The notes beneath the pieces were generated by a model. That model made no database searches, was not told where the DNA came from, and was given only the letters and a program-made list of their open reading frames with translations. A DNA stretch of 64,000 nucleotides from Maricaulis salignorans (GTDB taxonomy: Bacteria; Pseudomonadota; Alphaproteobacteria; Caulobacterales; Maricaulaceae): contig NZ_FNHG01000011.1 in NCBI RefSeq assembly GCF_900103475.1, positions 36,573 to 100,572 on the forward strand. Direction: 5' to 3'. Positions 56,128-64,000 of this stretch are shown here, in pieces. A program made the translations under genes and the position numbers. Positions within the stretch are counted from its first letter, which is position 1, and each line of letters opens with the position of its first letter.

Positions 56128-56661
56128 CTACTTCTTCTTGCCTTCTTTGCGGCGAATGTATTCGCCAGCATATTTGATACCCTTGCCCTTATAGGGCTCA
56201 GGCGGACGGAAGCGACGGATTTCAGCGGCCACCTGGCCAACTCTCTGCTTGTCCGCACCTTCGATCTTGATCTCGGTGGGCTTCGTAGAGGAAATCGTGA
56301 CGCCAGCAGGCGGATCGTAGACAACATCGTGCGACAGGCCGAGGGCCAGTTTCACGGAATTGCCCTGCATGGAAGCGCGATAACCGACGCCGACAAGCTC
56401 GAGGTTCTTCTCGTAACCCGTAGTGACACCCTGAACCAGGTTTGCCACCAGAGCGCGCTGCAAGCCCCACATGGAGCGGGCGCGCTTGGTCATATCGCGA
56501 GGCGTGACCTTGAAGCCATCGTCTTCCTGGGTGACGGACACCTCAGGAACGAACACCATGGACAATTCGCCCTTGGGTCCCTTGACGGTCAGACCGCTCT
56601 CGGTGAGCGTCGTGGTGACGCCGGCCGGGATCGCGACGGGGAGTTTACCGATACGTGACAT
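56128..56661 (-). CDS. rplF: 50S ribosomal protein L6
   Basis: 177 residues, [20 protein letters not shown], two repeated L6 domains and the C-terminal signature [20 protein letters not shown]. Sits near the factor-binding site of the large subunit. Confidence 0.98.
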   Translation of the reverse strand: MSRIGKLPVAIPAGVTTTLTESGLTVKGPKGELSMVFVPEVSVTQEDDGFKVTPRDMTKRARSMWGLQRALVANLVQGVTTGYEKNLELVGVGYRASMQGNSVKLALGLSHDVVYDPPAGVTISSTKPTEIKIEGADKQRVGQVAAEIRRFRPPEPYKGKGIKYAGEYIRRKEGKKK

Positions 56662-56673
56662 GGATTCGCTCCC

Positions 56674-57069
56674 TTAGCTTACGTGGCAGAGAATTTCCCC
56701 GCCCACATTGGCTTCACGGGCGCTCGTATCCGACATCACGCCCTGGGGCGTGGAGAGGATAGCGATGCCGAGGCCATTCTGGACGAGGGCGATATCTTTG
56801 ACGCCGGAATAAACGCGACGACCTGGCTTTGAGATCCGCTTGATGTGCTGGATCACCGAGTCACCTTCGTAATATTTCAGCTCGATTTCGAGCTCTTTCT
56901 GGCCCGAAGAATGTTCGACTTCCGCATAATCACGGATATAGCCTTCAGTCTTCAGAACTTCGAGAACCCGGCGGCGCAAGGCCGATGCTGGCGTGCTGAC
57001 GGTCCGCTTGTTGCGCATCAGCGCATTACGGATACGGGTCAACATATCGCCGAGAGGATCATTCACCAT
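56674..57069 (-). CDS. rpsH: 30S ribosomal protein S8
   Basis: 131 residues: [20 protein letters not shown] at the start and [20 protein letters not shown] toward the end. Primary 16S rRNA-binding protein and, in enterics, the translational repressor of the spc operon; whether that feedback exists here is not visible. Confidence 0.98.
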   Translation of the reverse strand: MVNDPLGDMLTRIRNALMRNKRTVSTPASALRRRVLEVLKTEGYIRDYAEVEHSSGQKELEIELKYYEGDSVIQHIKRISKPGRRVYSGVKDIALVQNGLGIAILSTPQGVMSDTSAREANVGGEILCHVS

Positions 57070-57081
57070 GCTCGCTCTCCC

Positions 57082-57387
57082 TTACCAGCTTGACTTGACC
57101 ATGCCGGGCACCAAGCCCTGGCTGGCCAGATCACGCATCGCGATACGCGACATGCGGAACTTGCGATAGAAAGCGCGCGGCCGGCCCGAAACCAGGCAAC
57201 GGTTGCGCACGCGCGAGACCGCGGAATTCCGCGGCAGGCTTGCCAGCTTGAGCTGAGCGGCAAAGCGCTCCTCAACCGGCAGGTCCTTATTACGGGCAAT
57301 CGCCTTGAGCTGCTCGCGCTTGGCAGCGTAACGCTTGACCAAGAGCTCGCGCTTGCGATTGCGCTCCACTGCGGATTTTTTCGCCAT
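57082..57387 (-). CDS. rpsN: 30S ribosomal protein S14
   Basis: 101 residues, the long zinc-free form: [20 protein letters not shown], then [20 protein letters not shown] and the end [12 protein letters not shown]. The zinc-binding CxxC pairs of the short form are absent, as expected for this group. Confidence 0.98.
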   Translation of the reverse strand: MAKKSAVERNRKRELLVKRYAAKREQLKAIARNKDLPVEERFAAQLKLASLPRNSAVSRVRNRCLVSGRPRAFYRKFRMSRIAMRDLASQGLVPGMVKSSW

Positions 57388-57435
57388 TTAATTCCTCCTG
57401 CGTGCAGGGCCCGATCGGCCTGCGCCCTTGTTGCG

Positions 57436-57990
57436 TTAGTTCGAAAACGGAAAATCGAACTCGGCCAACAAAGCCTTCGCTTCTTCATCCGAATTTGCGG
57501 TGGTGCACACCACAATGTCCATGCCCCGGATCTTCTCGACCTTGTCATAGTCGATCTCAGGGAAAACGATATGCTCTTTCAAGCCCATCGCGTAATTGCC
57601 GCGGCCGTCGAAGCTCTTGCCATTGAGGCCGCGGAAGTCGCGGACGCGTGGCAGGGCAATCGTAATCAGTCGGTCGAGGAACTCATACATGCGATCCTGG
57701 CGCAGGGTCACTTTGGCCCCGATCACCTGTTCTTCGCGCAGCTTGAAGCCAGCGATCGAATTCTTCGCGACGGTCTGGACCGGCTTCTGGCCGGAGATCG
57801 CCTGGAGGTCTTCGAGCGCGCCCTTGATCTTCTTGGAATCCTGGGCTGCTTCACCAACACCCATATTGATCACGACCTTATCCAGGCGCGGGATCTGCAT
57901 GACGTTGGCATAGCCGAATTTTTCCTTCAGCTTCTCGCGAATTTCGTCGCGATACTTGGTGCGAAGGCGTGGTGTGTAAGAATCAGACAT
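57436..57990 (-). CDS. rplE: 50S ribosomal protein L5
   Basis: 184 residues: [40 protein letters not shown] and [20 protein letters not shown]. Binds 5S rRNA and the P-site tRNA. The start overlaps the rplX stop by eight bases. Confidence 0.98.
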   Translation of the reverse strand: MSDSYTPRLRTKYRDEIREKLKEKFGYANVMQIPRLDKVVINMGVGEAAQDSKKIKGALEDLQAISGQKPVQTVAKNSIAGFKLREEQVIGAKVTLRQDRMYEFLDRLITIALPRVRDFRGLNGKSFDGRGNYAMGLKEHIVFPEIDYDKVEKIRGMDIVVCTTANSDEEAKALLAEFDFPFSN

Positions 57991-58300
57991 CGATCACCTC
58001 ACCCGAACTCTTGGCGAAACGAACCTTGCGGCCGTCATCAAGCGTCTTGAAACCGACACGGGTCGGCTCACCAGTCTTCGGATCAGCCAGAGCCACATTT
58101 GACTTGTGGATCGTGGCTTCTTTTTCCTTGATCCCGCCCGGATCGGCTTGCGTTGCGCGCGTGTGGCGTTTGACCACATTCACGCCGGCAACGATCATCC
58201 GGTCTTCAGCAGGAATCACTTTCATGACTTCGCCGGTCTTGCCCTTGTCACGGCCAGCGAGAATGACGACCTTGTCGCCCTTCTTGATCTTGGCAGCCAT
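57983..58300 (-). CDS. rplX: 50S ribosomal protein L24
   Basis: 105 residues with the KOW motif [20 protein letters not shown] and [20 protein letters not shown]. Assembly initiator of the large subunit. Overlaps rplN by one base upstream and rplE by eight bases downstream. Confidence 0.98.
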   Translation of the reverse strand: MAAKIKKGDKVVILAGRDKGKTGEVMKVIPAEDRMIVAGVNVVKRHTRATQADPGGIKEKEATIHKSNVALADPKTGEPTRVGFKTLDDGRKVRFAKSSGEVIDV

Positions 58301-58668
58301 TACAGCACCTCCGGAGCCAGCGAGATGATCTTCATGTGGTTCTTGGCGCGCAATTCGCGCGGAACCGGTCCGAAGATACGAGTGCCGAGCGGCTCGTTAT
58401 TATTGTTGATCAGGACAGCCGAATTCGAATCGAAGCGAATGACGCTGCCGTCCTTACGCTTGATATCCTTGCGGACGCGAACGACGACCGCTTTACGGAC
58501 ATCGCCTTTTTTCACGCGGCCGCGTGGAATGGCTTCCTTGACGGACACGACAATAATGTCGCCGACGTGGGCATAACGACGCTTCGCGCCGCCGAGCACC
58601 TTGATGCATTGCACACGACGTGCGCCGGAATTGTCGGCCACGTCCAGATTTGTCTGCATCTGGATCAT
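58300..58668 (-). CDS. rplN: 50S ribosomal protein L14
   Basis: 122 residues beginning [20 protein letters not shown] with [20 protein letters not shown] and the C-terminal [10 protein letters not shown]. Opens the spc portion of the cluster after rpsQ. Confidence 0.98.
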   Translation of the reverse strand: MIQMQTNLDVADNSGARRVQCIKVLGGAKRRYAHVGDIIVVSVKEAIPRGRVKKGDVRKAVVVRVRKDIKRKDGSVIRFDSNSAVLINNNNEPLGTRIFGPVPRELRAKNHMKIISLAPEVL

Positions 58669-58708
58669 CGCAGATCCTCCTTATGAGATGGCGTTATCCA
58701 GTCCAAGC

Positions 58709-58945
58709 CTAGGCTTGAGCCGGAACTACCTCCCACCGCTTAAGTTTCGACTTGGGTGCGCATTCCTGGATCTGGATCATATCCCCGACCTTGAATGCGG
58801 ATTGCTCGTCATGCGCGTGATAACGCTTGGTACGGCGAACCGTCTTGCGAAGCAGGGGATGCAGGAATGTCCGCTCCACCCGAACCACAACGGTTTTGGT
58901 ACCTTTATCGCTCACCACGACGCCTTGCAGGATACGCTTCGGCAT
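58709..58945 (-). CDS. rpsQ: 30S ribosomal protein S17
   Basis: 78 residues: [36 protein letters not shown] and [20 protein letters not shown]. Early 16S rRNA binder. Three bases after rpmC. Confidence 0.98.
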   Translation of the reverse strand: MPKRILQGVVVSDKGTKTVVVRVERTFLHPLLRKTVRRTKRYHAHDEQSAFKVGDMIQIQECAPKSKLKRWEVVPAQA

Positions 58946-58948
58946 CGC

Positions 58949-59155
58949 TTAGCTCCCTTGCTCTTGCTGCGACTTGCGCTCGCTTTGAATGGTCCGGAGA
59001 CGCGCGATGTCGCGGCGAACCTGGGTAAAACGAGCCGTGTTTTCCAGCTGGCCGGTAGCCGCCTGGAAGCGCAGATTGAACTGCTCCTTTTTCAGCTTCA
59101 GGATATTATCCTTCAGCTGATCTTCGGTCATGGCGCGAACGTCAACGGGTTTCAT
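58949..59155 (-). CDS. rpmC: 50S ribosomal protein L29
   Basis: 68 residues: two helices with [20 protein letters not shown] and [20 protein letters not shown]. Near the tunnel exit, where it helps bind trigger factor and SRP. Confidence 0.98.
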   Translation of the reverse strand: MKPVDVRAMTEDQLKDNILKLKKEQFNLRFQAATGQLENTARFTQVRRDIARLRTIQSERKSQQEQGS

Positions 59156-59169
59156 CGTTCCGCTCTCCC

Positions 59170-59583
59170 TTACTCGCCCATCCGGGCGACGATTTTTGTC
59201 TTGATCGGCAGCTTTGCAGCGCCGAGCGACAGAGCCTCACGTGCGACATCGTCCGGAACACCGTCGATTTCGAACATGATACGGCCCGGTTTCACACGAC
59301 ACGCCCAGAATTCTGGCGTGCCCTTACCTTTACCCATCCGGACTTCAGTCGGTTTCTTCGAAACCGGCACGTCCGGGAAGATACGGATCCACACGCGCCC
59401 TGCCCGTTTCATATGACGGGTGATGGCGCGGCGGGTCGCTTCAATCTGACGCGCGGTAACGCGTTCAGGCTCAAGCGCCTTAAGACCGTAAGATCCGAAA
59501 TTCAGCGTGAAGCCGCCTTTGGCAACACCCTTGATCCGACCCTTATGGGCTTTGCGGAATTTTGTACGTTTCGGTTGCAGCAT
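59170..59583 (-). CDS. rplP: 50S ribosomal protein L16
   Basis: 137 residues: [40 protein letters not shown] and [20 protein letters not shown]. Peptidyl-transferase-region protein. The arginine of the GKGKGxPE loop region that is hydroxylated in other bacteria may be present. Confidence 0.98.
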   Translation of the reverse strand: MLQPKRTKFRKAHKGRIKGVAKGGFTLNFGSYGLKALEPERVTARQIEATRRAITRHMKRAGRVWIRIFPDVPVSKKPTEVRMGKGKGTPEFWACRVKPGRIMFEIDGVPDDVAREALSLGAAKLPIKTKIVARMGE

Positions 59584-59595
59584 GACCCGATTTCC

Positions 59596-60300
59596 TTACG
59601 CAGCCTGGCGGCCCGAACGGGCGCGCTGCTCACCCGACTCCTGGAGCCGGCGCTCCTGGGCCATCGGGTCGTGTTCCATGATCTCGCCCTTATTGATCCA
59701 GACCTTGATCCCGATGATACCCATCGCGGTCTTGGCGGAGGCGGTCCCATAATCGATATCCGCACGCAGAGTGTGGAGCGGCACGGAGCCTTCATTATAC
59801 TGTTCGGTCCGGGCGATTTCGGCACCGCCGAGGCGGCCACCGCAAACAACCTTGCAGCCCTTGGCACCCATACGCATCGCCGACTGCAGTGAACGCTTCA
59901 TCGCGCGGCGGAAAGCCACACGGCGCTCGAGCTGCTGAGCGATCGACTCCGCGACGAGCGTGGCATCAATCTCAGGCTTGCGAACTTCAACCAGGTTCAG
60001 GAAGACTTCACCATCGACCATTTTCGAGAGTTCGCGGCGCAGGACTTCGATATCGGAGCCCTTCTTGCCGATCACCACACCCGGACGGGCCGTGTGAACA
60101 GTGACGCGGCACTTCTTGTGCGGACGCTCGATCACGATCTTGGAAATGCTGGCGGCCTTGAGGCGCTCTTTCAGCACTTTGCGGATCGCGAGGTCTTCGT
60201 GCAGCAGCTTGGCGTATTCGCCAGCCGACGCGTACCAGCGGGAATCCCAGGTACGGTTGATGCCAAGGCGCAGACCGATCGGATTTACTTTCTGACCCAT
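59596..60300 (-). CDS. rpsC: 30S ribosomal protein S3
   Basis: 234 residues: [22 protein letters not shown] motif [20 protein letters not shown], and the C-terminal domain [20 protein letters not shown]. Part of the mRNA entry helicase. One-base overlap with rplV. Confidence 0.98.
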   Translation of the reverse strand: MGQKVNPIGLRLGINRTWDSRWYASAGEYAKLLHEDLAIRKVLKERLKAASISKIVIERPHKKCRVTVHTARPGVVIGKKGSDIEVLRRELSKMVDGEVFLNLVEVRKPEIDATLVAESIAQQLERRVAFRRAMKRSLQSAMRMGAKGCKVVCGGRLGGAEIARTEQYNEGSVPLHTLRADIDYGTASAKTAMGIIGIKVWINKGEIMEHDPMAQERRLQESGEQRARSGRQAA

Positions 60301-60680
60301 CAGGCGGCCTCCTCAACTTCACGAACCACGATGGTGAGCTCGGAGAATGGTTTCAGGATCTTGGCGCCGCGGCCCCGGGCACGGGCCCGGAAACGCTTCA
60401 TCACAAGGTTTTTGCCGACGAAGGCTTCAGCAACGATCAGTGAATCGATGTCGAGGCCGTGATTGTTTTCGGCGTTGGCAACCGCAGACTCGAGGGTCTT
60501 CTTGACCTCGAGCGAAATCCGCTTGCGCGAGAATTCCAGATCCGCCAGGGCGCGCTCGACCTTTTTGCCGCGGATCATCGCAGCAACGAGATTGAGCTTC
60601 TGGCCACTCGTACGGATCGTCCGCAATTTTGCCCGCGCTTCATTATCGGCGACGCGGCGGGGATTAGCTGTTTTTCCCAT
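60300..60680 (-). CDS. rplV: 50S ribosomal protein L22
   Basis: 126 residues: [20 protein letters not shown], the tunnel-lining loop region and [20 protein letters not shown]. Binds all 23S rRNA domains. Confidence 0.98.
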   Translation of the reverse strand: MGKTANPRRVADNEARAKLRTIRTSGQKLNLVAAMIRGKKVERALADLEFSRKRISLEVKKTLESAVANAENNHGLDIDSLIVAEAFVGKNLVMKRFRARARGRGAKILKPFSELTIVVREVEEAA

Positions 60681-60683
60681 CTC

Positions 60684-60962
60684 TTATCTCCGCTTCGCTT
60701 TTTTGTCGGCCGCGTGACCGTAATAGGTCCGGGTCGGGGAAAATTCACCAAGCTTGTGACCGACCATGTCTTCCGACACGAGCACAGGCACGAACTTGTT
60801 GCCGTTGTGAACCTGGAATGTCAGGCCCACGAATTGTGGCATGATGGTGGAACGGCGCGACCAGGTCTTGATCGCTTGCTTGCGTCCGCCTTCGTGCGAC
60901 TTTTCCGCTTTTTTCAGCAGATAGCCGTCGACGAACGGACCTTTCCAGACAGAACGAGGCAT
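60684..60962 (-). CDS. rpsS: 30S ribosomal protein S19
   Basis: 92 residues from ATG at 60962: [20 protein letters not shown], then [20 protein letters not shown] and [20 protein letters not shown]. The frame is open further upstream, but homology begins at this ATG. Confidence 0.98.
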   Translation of the reverse strand: MPRSVWKGPFVDGYLLKKAEKSHEGGRKQAIKTWSRRSTIMPQFVGLTFQVHNGNKFVPVLVSEDMVGHKLGEFSPTRTYYGHAADKKAKRR

Positions 60963-60972
60963 CGTCGGCTCC

Positions 60973-61809
60973 CTATCGCTTCTTGCGTTCGTGACGCGAG
61001 CGGATGATGAACTTGTCCGTAGACTTGTTCTTGCGTGTTTTGGCACCCTTGGTCGGCTTGCCCCATGGGGTCACCGGATGGCGACCACCAGAGGTGCGGC
61101 CTTCGCCGCCGCCGTGCGGGTGATCGACCGGGTTCATGACAACACCGCGGACCGACGGACGCTTGCCCATGTGGCGCTTGCGACCGGCCTTGCCGAGATT
61201 GATGTTGGAGTGGTCCTGGTTGGACACCGCACCGACCGTTGCCATGCATTTGTCAGAGACCATGCGAAGCTCGCCAGACGCCAGACGGATCTGGGCATAG
61301 CCATTATCGCGGCCGACCAGCTGGACATAAGCGCCAGCAGAGCGGGCGACCTGACCACCTTTTTCAGGCTTCAGCTCAACATTGTGCAGGATCGTGCCAA
61401 CCGGAACCGATTTGAGCGGCATCGCATTACCCGGTTTCACATCGACCTTGGCTGCGGCAATGATGACATCGCCTTCAGCCAGGCGCTGTGGCGCCAGGAT
61501 ATAGGATTTCTCGCCATCTTCGTACTGGATCAGCGCGATGAATGCGGTCCGGTTCGGATCGTATTCCAGGCGCTCGACCGTAGCCGGCATGTCCCACTTG
61601 CGACGTTTGAAGTCGACAAGACGGTACAGACGCTTGGCACCACCACCGATACGGCGAGCAGTGATCCGCCCCATATTGTTGCGGCCGCCGTGCTTCGACA
61701 GGCCCTCAACAAGGGATTTTTCCGGACGGCCCTTGTGCAGTGCGGAACGATCCACAAGCACGAGAGCGCGACGGCCCGGAGACGTTGGTTTGAATGTTCT
61801 CAAAGCCAT
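60973..61809 (-). CDS. rplB: 50S ribosomal protein L2
   Basis: 278 residues: [40 protein letters not shown] and the highly conserved [20 protein letters not shown] near the end. Required for subunit association and peptidyl transfer. Confidence 0.99.
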   Translation of the reverse strand: MALRTFKPTSPGRRALVLVDRSALHKGRPEKSLVEGLSKHGGRNNMGRITARRIGGGAKRLYRLVDFKRRKWDMPATVERLEYDPNRTAFIALIQYEDGEKSYILAPQRLAEGDVIIAAAKVDVKPGNAMPLKSVPVGTILHNVELKPEKGGQVARSAGAYVQLVGRDNGYAQIRLASGELRMVSDKCMATVGAVSNQDHSNINLGKAGRKRHMGKRPSVRGVVMNPVDHPHGGGEGRTSGGRHPVTPWGKPTKGAKTRKNKSTDKFIIRSRHERKKR

Positions 61810-61810
61810 C

Positions 61811-62107
61811 TTAGAGCCCCGTCGTCACATCGATCGAGTGGCCCTCGGCGAGGGTCACAACCGCTTTTTTCTGGTCATTACGTCGACCGCTAATACCGCG
61901 GAAGCGCTTGGTTTTACCGTGAATCCTGATCGTGTTCACGGCCGTCACTTTCACCTTGAAGAGCTCTTCGACCGCCTCGGCGATCTCCTTCTTGTTGGCG
62001 CTCAGCGGCACGAAGAAGACAACCTTGCCGTCTTCCGACAGCAGGGTGGACTTTTCCGTGATCACTGGACCCAGGATGGTGTCGTAATGGCGCGCAGCAG
62101 CTGACAT
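61811..62107 (-). CDS. rplW: 50S ribosomal protein L23
   Basis: 98 residues beginning [20 protein letters not shown], ending [20 protein letters not shown] and a short tail. I use the ATG at 62107 because AAGGAGG stands seven bases before it; the TTG at 62113, which extends the frame by two codons, lies one base from that site and cannot use it. Confidence 0.97.
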   Translation of the reverse strand: MSAAARHYDTILGPVITEKSTLLSEDGKVVFFVPLSANKKEIAEAVEELFKVKVTAVNTIRIHGKTKRFRGISGRRNDQKKAVVTLAEGHSIDVTTGL

Positions 62108-62109
62108 GT

Positions 62110-62745
62110 TCAAGCCTCCTTCGCGCTAAAGCGTTCGTGGATTTTCTCCACGGCCGACTTGGTCAATACCAGCGTATCGCGACGCAGCACGTCGTAAACA
62201 TTCAGGCCCTGGACAGGCAGAACATCGACGCACGGCAGGTTGCGAGCCGCGAGGGCGAAATTCTCATTGACGGCTTCGCCGTCGATGATCAGCACATTCG
62301 ACAGGCCGAGGCCGGCGAAGGAGAGGCGCAACTCTTTGGTCTTCGGCGCGCTCAGCACCGCATCATCAAGAATGATGAGCGATTGCGAACCGGCCTTGGA
62401 CGACAGCGCATGGCACAGGGCCAGCGAGCGCAACTTCTTCGTCAGATCGTGGGCATGGCTGCGAACGCGAGGTCCGTGTGCCTTGCCGCCACCGACGAAT
62501 TGCGGAGCAGAGCGAGCGCCGTGACGTGCAGTACCGCCGCCCTTTTGCTTGCCAAACCGCTTCTTGGTGCGGGCGATTTCGGAACGGCCCTTGGTCTTGT
62601 GCGTTCCTTGTTGCCGAGCGGCGAGCTGCCACTTGACGACACGCTGCAAAAGGTCGGCGCGAACTTCATCGATACCGAAAACGGCATCGTCAAGCTCGAT
62701 GGCACCGGCATTTTTCGCCGCGAGGGTCTTTACCTCGAACTTCAT
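62110..62745 (-). CDS. rplD: 50S ribosomal protein L4
   Basis: 211 residues: [75 protein letters not shown]. Tunnel protein; in enterics also the autogenous regulator of the S10 operon. Overlaps rplC by ATGA. Confidence 0.98.
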   Translation of the reverse strand: MKFEVKTLAAKNAGAIELDDAVFGIDEVRADLLQRVVKWQLAARQQGTHKTKGRSEIARTKKRFGKQKGGGTARHGARSAPQFVGGGKAHGPRVRSHAHDLTKKLRSLALCHALSSKAGSQSLIILDDAVLSAPKTKELRLSFAGLGLSNVLIIDGEAVNENFALAARNLPCVDVLPVQGLNVYDVLRRDTLVLTKSAVEKIHERFSAKEA

Positions 62746-63503
62746 GCTTCCGTTCCTTCTTCGCCATCAACGGCCACCGGAGCCGGATCGGCCGCCGGAG
62801 CGTTGATTGCGTCGAGCGTACGGAACTTGCCAGGAAGGGGCAGATCGGCAGCGCCGTGTCCCTTGATGGCATCCCGCAACTCAACCCAGCCACCGGCGGA
62901 ACCGGGGACTGCACCTTTGACAAGCACCAGGCCGCGATCAGTGTCGACGCGAACAACCTCGATATTCTGGGTCGTCACGCGCACGGCACCCATATGGCCG
63001 GCCATCTTCTTGCCTTTGAACACCTTGCCCGGATCCTGACACTGACCGGTCGAGCCGTGCGAACGGTGCGAAACTGACACGCCGTGGGACGCCCGAAGAC
63101 CCCCAAAGCCGTGACGTTTCATCGCGCCTGCAAAACCCTTACCAATCGATGTCCCGGCCACGTCAACCTTTTGACCTGGCACGAAGTGATCGGCGGTCAG
63201 CTCGGCGCCGACTTCAATCACACCGGTTTCCGGAACCCGGAATTCCACAAGCTTGCGCTTGGGAGCAACTTTGGCTTTCGCGAAATGCCCGCGCATCGCC
63301 TTTGGCGTGCGCTTGGCTTTTGCGGTGCCGGAACCAAGCTGCAGGGCCAGATAACCGTCGGTGTCGACGGTCTTGTGGGCCACAACCTGGCAACCTTCCA
63401 GATGGAGCACCGTGCAAGGCACATGCGAACCGTCTTCAGCGAAGACGCGCGTCATGCCGAGCTTGCGGGCAACCACACCGGTTCTACGATCTTCCTGGCG
63501 CAT
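62742..63503 (-). CDS. rplC: 50S ribosomal protein L3
   Basis: 253 residues. [20 protein letters not shown] and [20 protein letters not shown] with [20 protein letters not shown] are diagnostic; the glutamine of GSTGQ is the site methylated by PrmB in other bacteria. The C-terminus extends about 30 residues beyond the core with an Ala/Pro-rich acidic tail ending EEGTEA. Confidence 0.98.
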   Translation of the reverse strand: MRQEDRRTGVVARKLGMTRVFAEDGSHVPCTVLHLEGCQVVAHKTVDTDGYLALQLGSGTAKAKRTPKAMRGHFAKAKVAPKRKLVEFRVPETGVIEVGAELTADHFVPGQKVDVAGTSIGKGFAGAMKRHGFGGLRASHGVSVSHRSHGSTGQCQDPGKVFKGKKMAGHMGAVRVTTQNIEVVRVDTDRGLVLVKGAVPGSAGGWVELRDAIKGHGAADLPLPGKFRTLDAINAPAADPAPVAVDGEEGTEA

Positions 63504-63507
63504 GGTC

Positions 63508-63822
63508 CTAGGCTCCCAGCTTGATCTCGACGTCCACGCCGGCGGACAGGTCGAGCTTCATCAGCGCGTCCACCGTTTGTGGCGTGGGGTCGACGATATC
63601 GAGAAGGCGCTTGTGGGTCCGGATTTCGAACTGCTCACGCGACTTCTTGTCGATGTGCGGCGAACGCAGCACGGTGAATTTCTCAATGCGCGTCGGCAGC
63701 GGAATCGGTCCGCGCACGTTCGCGCCTGTGCGCTTTGCCGTCGAGACGATCTCCCGGGTGGAGCTATCCAGTACCCGATGATCGAAAGCCTTCAGGCGAA
63801 TGCGGATGTTTTGACGTTCCAT
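63508..63822 (-). CDS. rpsJ: 30S ribosomal protein S10
   Basis: 104 residues, [20 protein letters not shown], then [20 protein letters not shown]. The ATG at 63822 is used; a TTG codon just before it extends the frame by one. First gene of the S10 operon; also NusE in transcription antitermination. Confidence 0.98.
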   Translation of the reverse strand: MERQNIRIRLKAFDHRVLDSSTREIVSTAKRTGANVRGPIPLPTRIEKFTVLRSPHIDKKSREQFEIRTHKRLLDIVDPTPQTVDALMKLDLSAGVDVEIKLGA

Positions 63823-63863
63823 CAACCCGATCCCGTTTCTTAAACTTCAAAAAGAGCGAAGCC

Positions 63864-63888
63864 GGAGCGGCGCACTGGGCGCCGCTCC
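63864..63888 (-). terminator. Hairpin between tuf and rpsJ
   Basis: GGAGCGGCGC and GCGCCGCTCC form a perfect 10-bp stem with a five-base loop. On the minus strand it is followed at 11 bases by TTTTT. It may attenuate tuf transcription entering the S10 operon, or separate two transcripts. Confidence 0.55.
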
Positions 63889-63904
63889 AACCAGTGAATG
63901 CTAG

Positions 63905-64000
63905 TTATTCGACGATTTTCGAGACGACGCCGGCACCCACGGTGCGACCGCCTTCGCGGATGGCGAAGCGGAGCTTCTCTTCCATCGCGATCGGGACGAT
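63905..64000 (-). CDS. tuf: Elongation factor Tu, C-terminal fragment
   Basis: The last 31 codons before a TAA at 63905-63907; the gene enters from the right edge. The visible end, [20 protein letters not shown] then AGVVSKIVE, is the invariant C-terminus of EF-Tu. Gene order tuf-rpsJ is standard. Confidence 0.97.
   Translation of the reverse strand: MVPIAMEEKLRFAIREGGRTVGAGVVSKIVE

Noticed and set aside
63839..63904. Small gene between tuf and rpsJ
   Set aside because: The gap is only about 80 bases and is filled by a hairpin; no start with a ribosome binding site.

Overview
The window is a contiguous piece of alphaproteobacterial chromosome. Its high GC content, protein sequences and gene order point to the Maricaulis/Hyphomonadaceae group (stalked or budding marine caulobacter relatives); that placement is inferred from family resemblance, not from a search. 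I see no insertion sequence, prophage, CRISPR array, tRNA or rRNA. Genes are densely packed, with many ATGA or TGATG start/stop overlaps.

Layout. (1) 1-7.2 kb, plus strand: the end of rplI, then dnaB, alr, radA, cvpA, purF and an SDR gene. Two tandem DnaA boxes precede dnaB. (2) 7.2-11.7 kb, minus strand: panB, a YfgM-like membrane protein, bamB and der, read right to left. (3) 11.8-15.0 kb, minus strand: two copies of a three-gene cassette (small DUF6249-like membrane protein, ECF sigma factor, small membrane protein in the anti-sigma position) on either side of nnrU. (4) 15.1-22.3 kb: envelope and accessory enzymes, namely a membrane redoxin, a secreted S33-type hydrolase, a membrane LytTR regulator, a second hydrolase, slyX, a DsbA-like isomerase and an atypical SDR. 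(5) 22.3-30.4 kb: guaA, two overlapping sulfotransferase genes, an RsmB-like methyltransferase, DUF3088 and MAPEG proteins, guaB, and a VOC gene facing soxR. (6) 31-38 kb: DUF6522, class II (B12) ribonucleotide reductase, a nitric-oxide/haem cluster (HTHP haem protein, NsrR-like regulator, truncated haemoglobin, hemerythrin), 5-FTHF cyclo-ligase and an acyl-CoA carboxylase beta subunit. (7) 38-50 kb: a FemAB/CelD-like acyltransferase, an EEISWGQ-motif membrane protein, GrpB, a 2OG-Fe(II) oxygenase, ATP12, an orphan membrane protein, a crcB-rluC-HAD operon, a 33-residue small protein gene with its own terminator, a DUF6624-like protein, rarA, a PhnB-like VOC protein and an HtrA protease. (8) 50-64 kb, minus strand: the fused S10, spc and alpha ribosomal operons from tuf to rplQ, with secY, adk and rpoA.

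Most of the window is housekeeping: replication and recombination (dnaB, radA, rarA), purine synthesis (purF, guaA, guaB), translation and envelope assembly. The accessory interest lies in the duplicated sigma cassettes, the NO/haem cluster with its palindromic operator, a SoxR-type promoter on a VOC gene, the 33-residue peptide gene behind a CtrA-like box, and several membrane proteins of unknown function.
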